From Paragordius varius (taxonomy: Eukaryota > Nematomorpha): a DNA stretch of 64,000 nt. How positions within the stretch are numbered: the stretch's first letter is position 1; each line of letters opens with the position of its first letter. Shown here piece by piece: positions 1 to 10,900 of this stretch. Position numbers and translations under genes: made by a program. The notes under the pieces are model-generated. The model made no database searches and was not told the DNA's origin. It saw only the letters and a program-made list of their open reading frames with translations. The stretch spans positions 806,001-870,000 of the forward strand of contig OZ176051.1 of NCBI GenBank assembly GCA_964247055.1. The letters run 5' to 3'.

Positions 1-178
1 GATACTATAAAAATTAATGTATAAAACTAGTCGCATCAATACTCAAGTTAAACTTTGTCCTTAAAAATCGGATATTGGTCACCGGTGAACAAAATTATTT
101 TATTTACATTCTCTTAGTAAGACTACATCAAAATATAGAAATAGTTTGACAAACTCTTTCATATGCGATTTTTACAAC
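1..178 (+). repeat. Monomer subclass with ATTTAC and CATATGCG
   Basis: A 178-bp copy marked by GATACTATAA at its start, TTATTTTATTTACATTC instead of the usual TTATTTTTTATACATTC, AGAAATAG, and CATATGCGATTTTT in the right arm. The right-arm C-to-G breaks one pair of the 14-bp inverted repeat. The GATACTATAA marker returns at irregular spacing (7932, 16989, 23347, 26426, 29158, 31154, 32814, 34460 and others), which makes it useful for tracing higher-order structure. Confidence 0.9.
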
Positions 179-356
179 GATACTTTAAAAATTAATGTAT
201 TAAACTAGTCGCATCAATACTCAAGCTAAACATTGTCCTTAAAAATCGGATATTGGTTACCGGTGAACAAAACTATTTTTTATACATTCTCTTAGTAAGA
301 CTACATCGAAATATAGAGATAGTTTGACAAACTCTTTCATATCCGATTTTTACAAT
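179..356 (+). repeat. Monomer subclass with CAAGCTAAACATTG
   Basis: A 178-bp copy with CAAGCTAAACATTG, GGTTACCGGTGAAC, AAAACTATTTTT, CATCGAAATATAG and CAATGATAC at its right junction. The palindrome is asymmetrically changed (TTACCGGTGA) and the CAACGAT CpG has become CAATGAT. It typically follows the CATATGCG subclass, so the two travel as a dimer through much of 1-54 kb. Confidence 0.9.
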
Positions 357-537
357 GATACTTTAAAAATAATGGTATTAAACCAGTCGCATCAATACTC
401 AAGTTAAACTTTGTCCTTAAAAATCGGATATTGGTCACCGGTGAACAAAATTATTTTTTATACATTCTCTTAGTAGGACGACTACATCAAAATATAGAAA
501 TAGTTTGAGAAACTCTTTCATATCCGATTTTTACAAC
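357..537 (+). repeat. 181-bp monomer subclass with GGACGACTAC
   Basis: A copy lengthened by 3 bp: TAGTAGGACGACTAC in place of TAGTAAGACTAC, consistent with a tandem GAC duplication on a TAGTAGGACTAC intermediate, which is also common. This copy also has AATAATGGTATTAAACCAG and the private marker AGTTTGAGAAACT, shared only with the copy 7931 bp downstream (near 8434) among those I compared. Confidence 0.88.
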
Positions 538-611
538 GATACTTTAAAAATTAATGTATTAAACTAGTCGCATCAATACTCAAGTTAAACTTTGTCCTTA
601 AAAATCGGATA

Positions 612-629
612 TTGTTCACCGGTGAACAA
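612..629. repeat. Perfect 18-bp palindrome subclass
   Basis: TTGTTCACCGGTGAACAA is self-complementary over all 18 bases. A recurring subclass carries this G-to-T change that completes the palindrome, often together with AGCAAGAC further on (for example 612-629, and copies near 1873, 42038, 43681, 46049, 47501). The majority form has one mismatched pair at this position. Confidence 0.9.
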
Positions 630-715
630 AATTATTTTTTATACATTCTCTTAGCAAGACTACATCAAAATATAGAGATAGTTTGACAAACTCTTTCATA
701 TCCGATTTTTACAAC

Positions 716-894
716 GATACTTTAAAAATTAATGTATAAAAGTAGTCGCATCAATACTCAAGTTAAACTTTGTCCTTAAAAATCGGATATTGGTCACCGG
801 TGAACAAAATTATTTTATTTACATTCTCTTGGTAAGACTACATAAATAATAAAAAAATAGTTTGACAAACTCTTTCATATCCGATTTTTACAAC
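716..894 (+). repeat. 179-bp monomer subclass with CATAAATAATAAAAAAATAG
   Basis: The segment normally reading CATCAAAATATAGAGATAG is replaced by an A-rich variant, and the copy also has GTATAAAAGTAG and TTGGTAAGAC. A second copy is near 2104, and a one-base shorter relative (CATCAATAATAAAAAAATAG) is near 3720 and 9675. The change is confined to the variable segment between the two palindromic elements. Confidence 0.85.
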
Positions 895-1606
895 GATACT
901 TTAAAAATTAATGTATTAAACTAGTCGCATCAATACTCAAGTTAAACTTTGTCCTTAAAAATCGGATATTGTTCACCGGTGAACAAAATTATTTTTTATA
1001 CATTCTCTTAGTAAGACTACATCAAAATATAGAGATAGTTTGGCAAACTCTTTCATATTCGATTTTTACAACGATACTTTAAAAATTATGGTATTAAACC
1101 AGTCGCATCAAAACTCAAGTTAAACTTTGTCCTTAAAAATCGGATATTGGTCACCGGTGAACAAAATTATTTTATTTACATTCTCTTAGTAAGACTACAT
1201 CAAAATATAGAAATAGTTTGACAAACTCTTTCATATGCGATTTTTACAACGATACTTTAAAAATTAATGTATTAAACTAGTCGCATCAATACTCAAGCTA
1301 AACATTGTCCTTAAAAATCGGATATTGGTTACCGGTGAACAAAACTATTTTTTATACATTCTCTTAGTAAGACTACATCGAAATATAGAGATAGTTTGAC
1401 AAACTCTTTCATATCCGATTTTTACAATGATACTTTAAAAATAATGGTATTAAACCAGTCGCATCAATACTCAAGTTAAACTTTGTCCTTAAAAATCGGA
1501 TATTGGTCACCGGTGAACAAAACTATTTTTTATACATTCTCTTAGTAAGACTACATCAAAATATAGAGATAATTTGACAAACTCTTTCATATCCGATTTT
1601 TACAAC

Positions 1607-1800
1607 GATACTTTAAAAATAAATGTATAAAACTAGGCGTATCAATAAATCGCATCAATACTCAAGTTAAACTTTGTCCTTAAAAATCGGATATTGGTCA
1701 CCGGTTAACAAAATTATTTTTTATACATTCTCTTAGTAGGACGACTACATCAAAATATAGAAATAGTTTGACAAACTCTTTCATATCCGATTTTTACAAC
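1607..1800 (+). repeat. Long monomer (194 bp) with 13-bp internal duplication
   Basis: This copy carries both the 13-bp and the 3-bp insertions. The 13-bp insertion is a diverged tandem duplication: CGTATCAATAAAT (1638-1650) followed by CGCATCAATACTC (1651-1663), matching at 10 of 13 bases. The resulting class (191 bp with the 13-bp insertion alone) is abundant across the window, in the forms CTAGGCGTATC, CTAGGTCTATC and CTAGTCGTATC. It most often follows a copy with AATTTGACAAACT, so it forms part of recurring multimers. Confidence 0.92.
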
Positions 1801-4800
1801 GATACTTTAAAAATTAATGTATTAAACTAGTCGCATCAATACTCAAGTTAAACTTTGTCCTTAAAAATCGGATATTGTTCACCGGTGAACAAAATTATTT
1901 TTTATACATTCTCTTAGCAAGACTACATCAAAATATAGAGATAGTTTGACATACTCTTTCATATCCGATTTTTACAACGATACTTTAAAAATTAATGTAT
2001 AAAAGTAGTCGCATCAATACTCAAGTTAAACTTTGTCCTTAAAAATCGGATATTGGTCACCGGTGAACAAAATTATTTTATTTACATTCTCTTGGTAAGA
2101 CTACATAAATAATAAAAAAATAGTTTGACAAACTCTTTCATATCCGATTTTTACAACGATACTTTAAAAATTAATGTATTAAACTAGTCGCATCAATACT
2201 CAAGTTAAACTTTGTCCTTAAAAATCGGATATTGTTCACCGGTGAACAAAATTATTTTTTATACATTCTCTTAGTAAGACTACATCAAAATATAGAGATA
2301 GTTTGGCAAACTCTTTCATATTCGATTTTTACAACGATACTTTAAAAATTATGGTATTAAACCAGTCGCATCAAAACTCAAGTTAAACTTTGTCCTTAAA
2401 AATCGGATATTGGTCATCGGTGAACAAAATTATTTTTTATACATTCTCTTAGTAAGACTACATCAAAATATAGAGATAGTTTGACAAACTCTTTCATATC
2501 CGATTTTTACAACGATACTTTAAAAATTAATATATAAAACTAGTCGCATCAATACTCAAGTTAAACTTTGTCCTTAAAAATCGGATATTGTTCACCGGTG
2601 AACAAAATTATTTTTTATACATTCTCTTAGTAAGACTACATCAAAATATAGAGATAGTTTGGCAAACTCTTTCATATTCGATTTTTACAACGATACTTTA
2701 AAAATTATGGTATTAAACCAGTCGCATCAATACTCAAGTTAAACTTTGTCCTTAAAAATCGGATATTGGTCACCCGTGAACAAAATTATTTTTTATACAT
2801 TCTCTTGGTAAGACTACATCAAAATATGGAGATAGTTTAACAAACTCTTTCATATCCGATTTTTACAACGATACTTTAAAAATTATGGTATTAAACCAGT
2901 CGCATCAAAACTCAAGTTAAACTTTGTCCTTAAAAATCGGATATTGGTCATCGGTGAACAAAATTATTTTTTATACATTCTCTTAGTAAGACTACATCAA
3001 AATATAGAGATAGTTTGACAAACTCTTTCATATCCGATTTTTACAACGATACTTTAAAAATTAATATATAAAACTAGTCGCATCAATACTCAAGTTAAAC
3101 TATGTCCTTAAAAATCGGATATGGGTCACCGGTGAACAAAATTATTTTTTATACATTCTCTTAGTAAGACTACATCAAAATATAGAGATAGTTTGACAAA
3201 CTCTTTCATATCCGATTTTTACAACGATACTTTAAAAATTAATGTGTTAAACTAGTCGCATCAATACTCAAGTTAAACTTTGTCCTTAAAAATCGGATAT
3301 TGGTCACCGGTGAACAAAATTATTTTTTATATATTCTCTTAGTAAGACTACATCAAAATATAGAGATAGTTTGACAAATTCTTTCATATCCGATTTTTAC
3401 AACGATACTTTACAAATTAATGTATTAAACTAGTCGTATCAATAAATCGCATCAATACTCAAGTTAAACTTTTTCCTTAAAAATCGGATATTGGTCACCC
3501 GTGAACAAAATTATTTTTTATTCATTCTCTTAGTAGGACTACATCAAAATATAGAGATAGTTTGGCAAACTCTTTCATATCCGATTTTTACAACGATACT
3601 TTAAAAATTAATGTATAAAACTAGTCGCATCAATACTCAAGTTAAACTTTGTCCTTAAAAATCGGATATTGGTCACCGGTGAACAAAATTATTTTATTTA
3701 CATTCTCTTGGTAAGACTACATCAATAATAAAAAAATAGTTTGACAAACTCTTTCATATCCGATTTTTACAACGATACTTTAAAAATTAATGTATTAAAC
3801 TAGTCGCATCAATACTCAAGTTAAACTTTGTCCTTAAAAATCGGATATTGGTCACCGGTGAACAAAATTATTTTTTATACATTCTCTTAGTAACACTACA
3901 TCAAAATATAGAGATAGTTTGACAAACTCTTTCATATCCGATTTTTACAACGATACTTTAAAAATTAATGTATAAAACTAGTCGCATCAATACTCAAGTT
4001 AACGTTGTCCTTAAAAATCGGATATTGGTCACCGGTGAACAAAATTATTTTTTATACATTCTCTTAGTAAGACTACATCAAAATATAGAGATAGTTTGAC
4101 AAACTCTTTCATATCCGATTTTTACAACGATTCTTTAAAAATTAATATATAAAACTAGTCGCATCAATACTCAAGCTAAACTTTGTCCTTAAAAATCGGA
4201 TATTGGTCACCGGTGAACAAAATTATTTTTTATACATTCTCTTAGTAAGACTACATCAAAATATGGAGATAGTTTGACAAACTCTTTCATATCCGATTTT
4301 TACAACGATACTTTAAAAATTATGGTATTAAACCAGTCGCATCAATACTCAAGTTAAACTTTGTCCTTAAAAATCGGATATTGGTCACCTGTGAACAAAA
4401 TTATTTTTTATACATTCTCTTAGTAAGACTACATCAAAATATAGAGATAGTTTGACAAACTCTTTCATATCCGATTTTTACAACGATACTTTAAAAATTA
4501 ATGTGTTAAACTAGTCGCATCCATACTCAAGTTAAACTTTGTCCTTAAAAATCGGATATTGGTCACCGGTGAACAAAATTATTTTTTATACATTCTCTTA
4601 GTAAGACTACATCAAAATATAGAGATAGTTTGACAAACTCTTTCATATCCGATTTTTACAACGATACTTTAAAAATTATGGTATTAAACCAGTCGCATCA
4701 ATATTCAAGTTAAACTTTGTCCTTAAAAATCGGATATTGATCACCGGTTAACAAAATTATTTTTTATACATTCTCTTAGTAAGACTACATCAAAATATAG

Positions 4801-5390
4801 AGATAGTTTGACAAACTCTTTCATATCCGATTTTTACAACGATACTTTAAAAATTAATGTGTTAAACTAGTCGCATCCATACTCAAGTTAAACTTTGTCC
4901 TTAAAAATCGGATATTGGTCACCGGTGAACAAAATTATTTTTTATACATTCTCTTAGTAAGACTACATCAAAATATAGAGATAATTTGACAAACTCTTTC
5001 ATATCCGATTTTTACAACGATACTTTAAAAATAAATGTATAAAACTAGGTCTATCAATAAATCGCATCAATACTCAAGTTAAACTTTGTCCTTAAAAATC
5101 GGATATTGGTCACCGGTGAACAAAATTATTTTTTATACATTCTCTTAGTAGGACGACTACATCAAAATATAGAGATAATTTGACAAACTCTTTCATATCC
5201 GATTTTTACAACGATACTTTAAAAATTATGGTATTAAACCAGTCGCATCAATATTCAAGTTAAACTTTGTCCTTAAAAATCGGATATTGATCACCGGTGA
5301 ACAAAACTATTTTTTATACATTCTCTTAGTAAGACTACATCAAAATATAGAGATAATTTGACAAACTCTTTCATATCCGATTTTTACAAC

Positions 5391-5578
5391 GATACTTTAA
5401 AAATAAATGTATATAACTAGGCGTATCAATAAATCGCATCAATACTCAAGTTAAACTTTGTCCTTAAAAATCGAATATTGGTCACCGGTGAACAAAATTA
5501 TTTTTTATACATTCTCTTAGGACTACATCAAAATATAGAAATAGTTTGACAAACTCTTTCATATGCGATTTTTACAAC
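5391..5578 (+). repeat. 188-bp monomer: +13 insertion with -3 deletion
   Basis: This copy combines the 13-bp internal duplication with a 3-bp shortening (CTCTTAGGACTAC instead of CTCTTAGTAGGACTAC). It also has ATCGAATATTGG in the left arm and CATATGCG in the right arm, two changes on the same base pair of the 14-bp inverted repeat. The linked TCGAATAT, TTAGGACTAC, CATATGCG group recurs many times from 5 to 55 kb. Confidence 0.87.
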
Positions 5579-5809
5579 GATACTTTAAAAATTAATGTAT
5601 TAAACTAGTCGCATCAATACTCAAGCTAAACATTGTCCTTAAAAATCGGATATTGGTCACCGGTGAACAAAATTATTTTTTATACATTCTCTTAGTAAGA
5701 CTACATCAAAATATAGAGATAGTTTGACAAACTCTTTCATATCCGATTTTTACAACGATACTTTAAAAATTAATGTATAAAACTAGTCGCATCAATACTC
5801 AAGTTAACC

Positions 5810-7270
5810 TTTGTCCTTAAAAATCGGATATTGGTCACCGGTGAACAAAATTATTTTTTATACATTCTCTTAGTAACACTACATCAAAATATAGAGATAG
5901 TTTGACAAACTCTTTCATATCCGATTTTTACAACGATACTTTAAAAATTAATGTATAAAACTAGTCGCATCAATACTCAAGTTAACCTTTGTCCTTAAAA
6001 ATCGGATATTGGTCACCGGTGAACAAAATTATTTTTTATACATTCTCTTAGTAAGACTACATCAAAATATAGAGATAGTTTGACAAACTCTTTCATATCC
6101 GATTTTTACAACGATACTTTAAAAATTAATGTGTTAAACTAGTCGCATCCATACTCAAGTTAAACTTTGTCCTTAAAAATCGGATTTTGGTCACCGGTGA
6201 ACAAAATTATTTTTTATACATTCTCTTAGTAAGACTACATCAAAATATAGAGATAGTTTGACAAACTCTTTCATATCCGATTTTTACAACGATACTTTAA
6301 AAATTATGGTATTAAACCAGTCGCATCAATATTCAAGTTAAACTTTGTCCTTAAAAATTGGATATTGATCACCGGTGAACAAAACTATTTTTTATACATT
6401 CTCTTAGTAAGACTACATCAAAATATAGAGATAATTTGACAAACTCTTTCATATCCGATTTTTACAACGATACTTTAAAAATAAATGTATAAAACTAGGC
6501 GTATCAATAAATCGCATCAATACTCAAGTTAAACTTTGTCCTTAAAAATCGGATATTGGTCACCGGTGAACAAAATTATTTTTTATACATTCTCTTAGTA
6601 ACACTACATCAAAATATAGAGATAGTTTGACAAACTCTTTCATATCCGATTTTTACAACGATACTTTAAAAATTAATGTATAAAACTAGTCGCATCAATA
6701 CTCAAGTTAACCTTTGTCCTTAAAAATCGGATATTGGTCACCGGTGAACAAAATTATTTTTTATACATTCTCTTAGTAAGACTACATCAAAATATAGAGA
6801 TAGTTTGACAAACTCTTTCATATCCGATTTTTACAACGATACTTTAAAAATTAATGTGTTAAACTAGTCGCATCCATACTCAAGTTAAACTTTGTCCTTA
6901 AAAATCGGATTTTGGTCACCGGTGAACAAAATTATTTTTTATACATTCTCTTAGTAAGACTACATCAAAATATAGAGATAGTTTGACAAACTCTTTCATA
7001 TCCGATTTTTACAACGATACTTTAAAAATTATGGTATTAAACCAGTCGCATCAATATTCAAGTTAAACTTTGTCCTTAAAAATCGGATATTGATCACCGG
7101 TGAACAAAACTATTTTTTATACATTCTCTTAGTAAGACTACATCAAAATATAGAGATAATTTGACAAACTCTTTCATATCCGATTTTTACAACGATACTT
7201 TAAAAATAAATGTATAAAACTAGGCGTATCAATAAATCGCATCAATACTCAAGTTAAACTTTGTCCTTAA
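5810..7270 (+). repeat. 725-bp four-monomer tandem duplication
   Basis: Roughly 5810-6545 and 6535-7270 match at an offset of 725 bp (three 178-bp plus one 191-bp monomer). Shared markers are TAGTAACACT (5871, 6596) and CGGATTTTGG (6181, 6906). A distinguishing base, AAAATTGGA near 6355 against AAAATCGGA in the second copy, is also found in the first of the two equivalent units in the downstream block (near 12127). The 725-bp duplication therefore predates the larger block duplication. Confidence 0.85.
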
Positions 7271-7931
7271 AAATCGAATATTGGTCACCGGTGAACAAAA
7301 TTATTTTTTATACATTCTCTTAGGACTACATCAAAATATAGAAATAGTTTGACAAAATCTTTCATATGCGATTTTTACAACGATACTTTAAAAATTAATG
7401 TATTAAACTAGTCGCATCAATACTCAAGCTAAACATTGTCCTTAAAAATCGGATATTGGTCACCGGTGAACAAAACTATTTTTTATACATTCTCTTAGTA
7501 AGACTACATCAAAATATAGAGATAATTTGACAAACTCTTTCATATCCGATTTTTACAACGATACTTTAAAAATAAATGTATAAAACTAGGTCTATCAATA
7601 AATCGCATCAATACTCAAGTTAAACTTTGTCCTTAAAAATCGGATATTGGTCACCGGTGAACAAAATTATTTTTTATACATTCTCTTAGTAGGACGACTA
7701 CATCAAAATATACAGATAGTTTGGCAAACTGTTTCATATCCGATTTTTACAACGATACTTTAAACATTAATGTATAAAACTAGTCGCATCAATACTCAAG
7801 TTAAACTTTGTCCTTAAAAATCGAATATTGGTCACCGGTGAACAAAATTATTTTTTATACATTCTCTTAGTAGGACTACATCAAAATATAGAGATAGTTT
7901 GGCAAACTCTTTCATATCCGATTTTTACAAC

Positions 7932-10900
7932 GATACTATAAAAATTAATGTATAAAACTAGTCGCATCAATACTCAAGTTAAACTTTGTCCTTAAAAATC
8001 GGATATTGGTCACCGGTGAACAAAATTATTTTATTTACATTCTCTTAGTAAGACTACATCAAAATATAGAAATAGTTTGACAAACTCTTTCATATGCGAT
8101 TTTTACAACGATACTTTAAAAATTAATGTATTAAACTAGTCGCATCAATACTCAAGCTAAACATTGTCCTTAAAAATCGGATATTGGTTACCGGTGAACA
8201 AAACTATTTTTTATACATTCTCTTAGTAAGACTACATCGAAATATAGAGATAGTTTGACAAACTCTTTCATATCCGATTTTTACAATGATACTTTAAAAA
8301 TAATGGTATTAAACCAGTCGCATCAATACTCAAGTTAAACTTTGTCCTTAAAAATCGGATATTGGTCACCGGTGAACAAAATTATTTTTTATACATTCTC
8401 TTAGTAGGACGACTACATCAAAATATAGAAAAAGTTTGAGAAACTCTTTCATATCCGATTTTTACAACGATACTTTAAAAATTAATGTATTAAACTAGTC
8501 GCATCAATACTCAAGTTAAACTTTGTCCTTAAAAATCGGATATTGTTCACCGGTGAACAAAATTATTTTTTATACATTCTCTTAGCAAGACTACATCAAA
8601 ATATAGAGATAGTTTGACAAACTCTTTCATATCCGATTTTTACAACGATACTTTAAAAATTAATGTATAAAAGTAGTCGCATCAATACTCAAGTTAAACT
8701 TTGTCCTTAAAAATCGGATATTGGTCACCGGTGAACAAAATTATTTTATTTACATTCTCTTGGTAAGACTACATCAAAATATGGAGATAGTTTAACAAAC
8801 TCTTTCATATCCGATTTTTACAACGATACTTTAAAAATTATGGTATTAAACCAGTCGCATCAAAACTCAAGTTAAACTTTGTCTTTAAAAATCGGATATT
8901 GGTCATCGGTGAACAAAATTATTTTTTATACATTCTCTTAGTAAGACTACATCAAAATATAGAGATAGTTTGACAAACTCTTTCATATCCGATTTTTACA
9001 ACGATACTTTAAAAATTAATATATAAAACTAGTCGCATCAATACTCAAGTTAAACTATGTCCTTAAAAATCGGATATGGGTCACCGGTGAACAAAATTAT
9101 TTTTTATACATTCTCTTAGTAAGACTACATCAAAATATAGAGATAGTTTGACAAACTCTTTCATATCCGATTTTTACAACGATACTTTAAAAATTAATGT
9201 GTTAAACTAGTCGCATCAATACTCAAGTTAAACTTTGTCCTTAAAAATCGGATATTGGTCACCGGTGAACAAAATTATTTTTTATATATTCTCTTAGTAA
9301 GACTACATCAAAATATAGAGATAGTTTGACAAATTCTTTCATATCCGATTTTTACAACGATACTTTACAAATTAATGTATTAAACTAGTCGTATCAATAA
9401 ATCGCATCAATACTCAAGTTAAACTTTTTCCTTAAAAATCGGATATTGGTCACCCGTGAACAAAATTATTTTTTATTCATTCTCTTAGTAGGACTACATC
9501 AAAATATAGAGATAGTTTGGCAAACTCTTTCATATCCGATTTTTACAACGATACTTTAAAAATTAATGTATAAAACTAGTCGCATCAATACTCAAGTTAA
9601 ACTTTGTCCTTAAAAATCGGATATTGGTCACCGGTGAACAAAATTATTTTATTTACATTCTCTTGGTAAGACTACATCAATAATAAAAAAATAGTTTGAC
9701 AAACTCTTTCATATCCGATTTTTACAACGATACTTTAAAAATTAATGTATTAAACTAGTCGCATCAATACTCAAGTTAAACTTTGTCCTTAAAAATCGGA
9801 TATTGGTCACCGGTGAACAAAATTATTTTTTATACATTCTCTTAGTAACACTACATCAAAATATAGAGATAGTTTGACAAACTCTTTCATATCCGATTTT
9901 TACAACGATACTTTAAAAATTAATGTATAAAACTAGTCGCATCAATACTCAAGTTAACGTTGTCCTTAAAAATCGGATATTGGTCACCGGTGAACAAAAT
10001 TATTTTTTATACATTCTCTTAGTAAGACTACATCAAAATATAGAGATAGTTTGACAAACTCTTTCATATCCGATTTTTACAACGATTCTTTAAAAATTAA
10101 TATATAAAACTAGTCGCATCAATACTCAAGCTAAACTTTGTCCTTAAAAATCGGATATTGGTCACCGGTGAACAAAATTATTTTTTATACATTCTCTTAG
10201 TAAGACTACATCAAAATATGGAGATAGTTTGACAAACTCTTTCATATCCGATTTTTACAACGATACTTTAAAAATTATGGTATTAAACCAGTCGCATCAA
10301 TACTCAAGTTAAACTTTGTCCTTAAAAATCGGATATTGGTCACCTGTGAACAAAATTATTTTTTATACATTCTCTTAGTAAGACTACATCAAAATATAGA
10401 GATAGTTTGACAAACTCTTTCATATCCGATTTTTACAACGATACTTTAAAAATTAATGTGTTAAACTAGTCGCATCCATACTCAAGTTAAACTTTGTCCT
10501 TAAAAATCGGATATTGGTCACCGGTGAACAAAATTATTTTTTATACATTCTCTTAGTAAGACTACATCAAAATATAGAGATAGTTTGACAAACTCTTTCA
10601 TATCCGATTTTTACAACGATACTTTAAAAATTATGGTATTAAACCAGTCGCATCAATATTCAAGTTAAACTTTGTCCTTAAAAATCGGATATTGATCACC
10701 GGTGAACAAAATTATTTTTTATACATTCTCTTAGTAAGACTACATCAAAATATAGAGATAGTTTGACAAACTCTTTCATATCCGATTTTTACAACGATAC
10801 TTTAAAAATTAATGTGTTAAACTAGTCGCATCCATACTCAAGTTAAACTTTGTCCTTAAAAATCGGATATTGGTCACCGGTGAACAAAATTATTTTTTAT

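Larger units (their letters stand above)
1..2335 (+). repeat. 1.07/1.26-kb higher-order repeat, two units
   Basis: Unit one is 1-1072 (six monomers) and unit two 1073-2335 (seven monomers). Markers in the first part recur at +1072 (CATATGCG at 161 and 1233). After an extra 191-bp-type monomer in unit two they recur at +1263 (TTGTTCACC subclass; CATAAATAAT at 841 and 2104; CATATTCG near 1051 and 2314). The monomer at 1073 is a chimera: its left end matches the monomer at 2336 (TTATGGTATTAAACC with CATCAAAACTC) while the rest matches the monomer at 1, so the crossover fell inside a monomer. Confidence 0.85.
1..7931 (+). repeat. Large higher-order block A, copy 1 (~7.9 kb)
   Basis: The start of the window (GATACTATAA at 1) recurs at 7932, and rare markers follow at matching spacing: AGTTTGAGAAAC at +7931; TTGGTAAGAC with TTTAACAAAC, CTATGTCC and CACCTGTGAAC at +5955; GTATATAACTAGG and TTAACCTTTGTCC at +5774. 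The steps in offset show that copy 2 lacks about 1976 bp (equivalent to about 830-2806) and one 181-bp monomer near 5 kb, relative to this copy. Confidence 0.85.

Noticed and set aside
841-860. A-rich tail of an inserted SINE or LINE
   Set aside because: The A-rich segment replaces the normal monomer segment at nearly equal length, has no adjoining foreign sequence, and continues in phase with the next landmark.
1-2335. A single regular higher-order repeat covering the array
   Set aside because: Offsets of 725, 1072, 1116, 1263, 1452, 1637, 2367, 2530, 2711, 2914, 5774, 5955, 6535 and 7931 bp are all present in different places. No one unit tiles the window.
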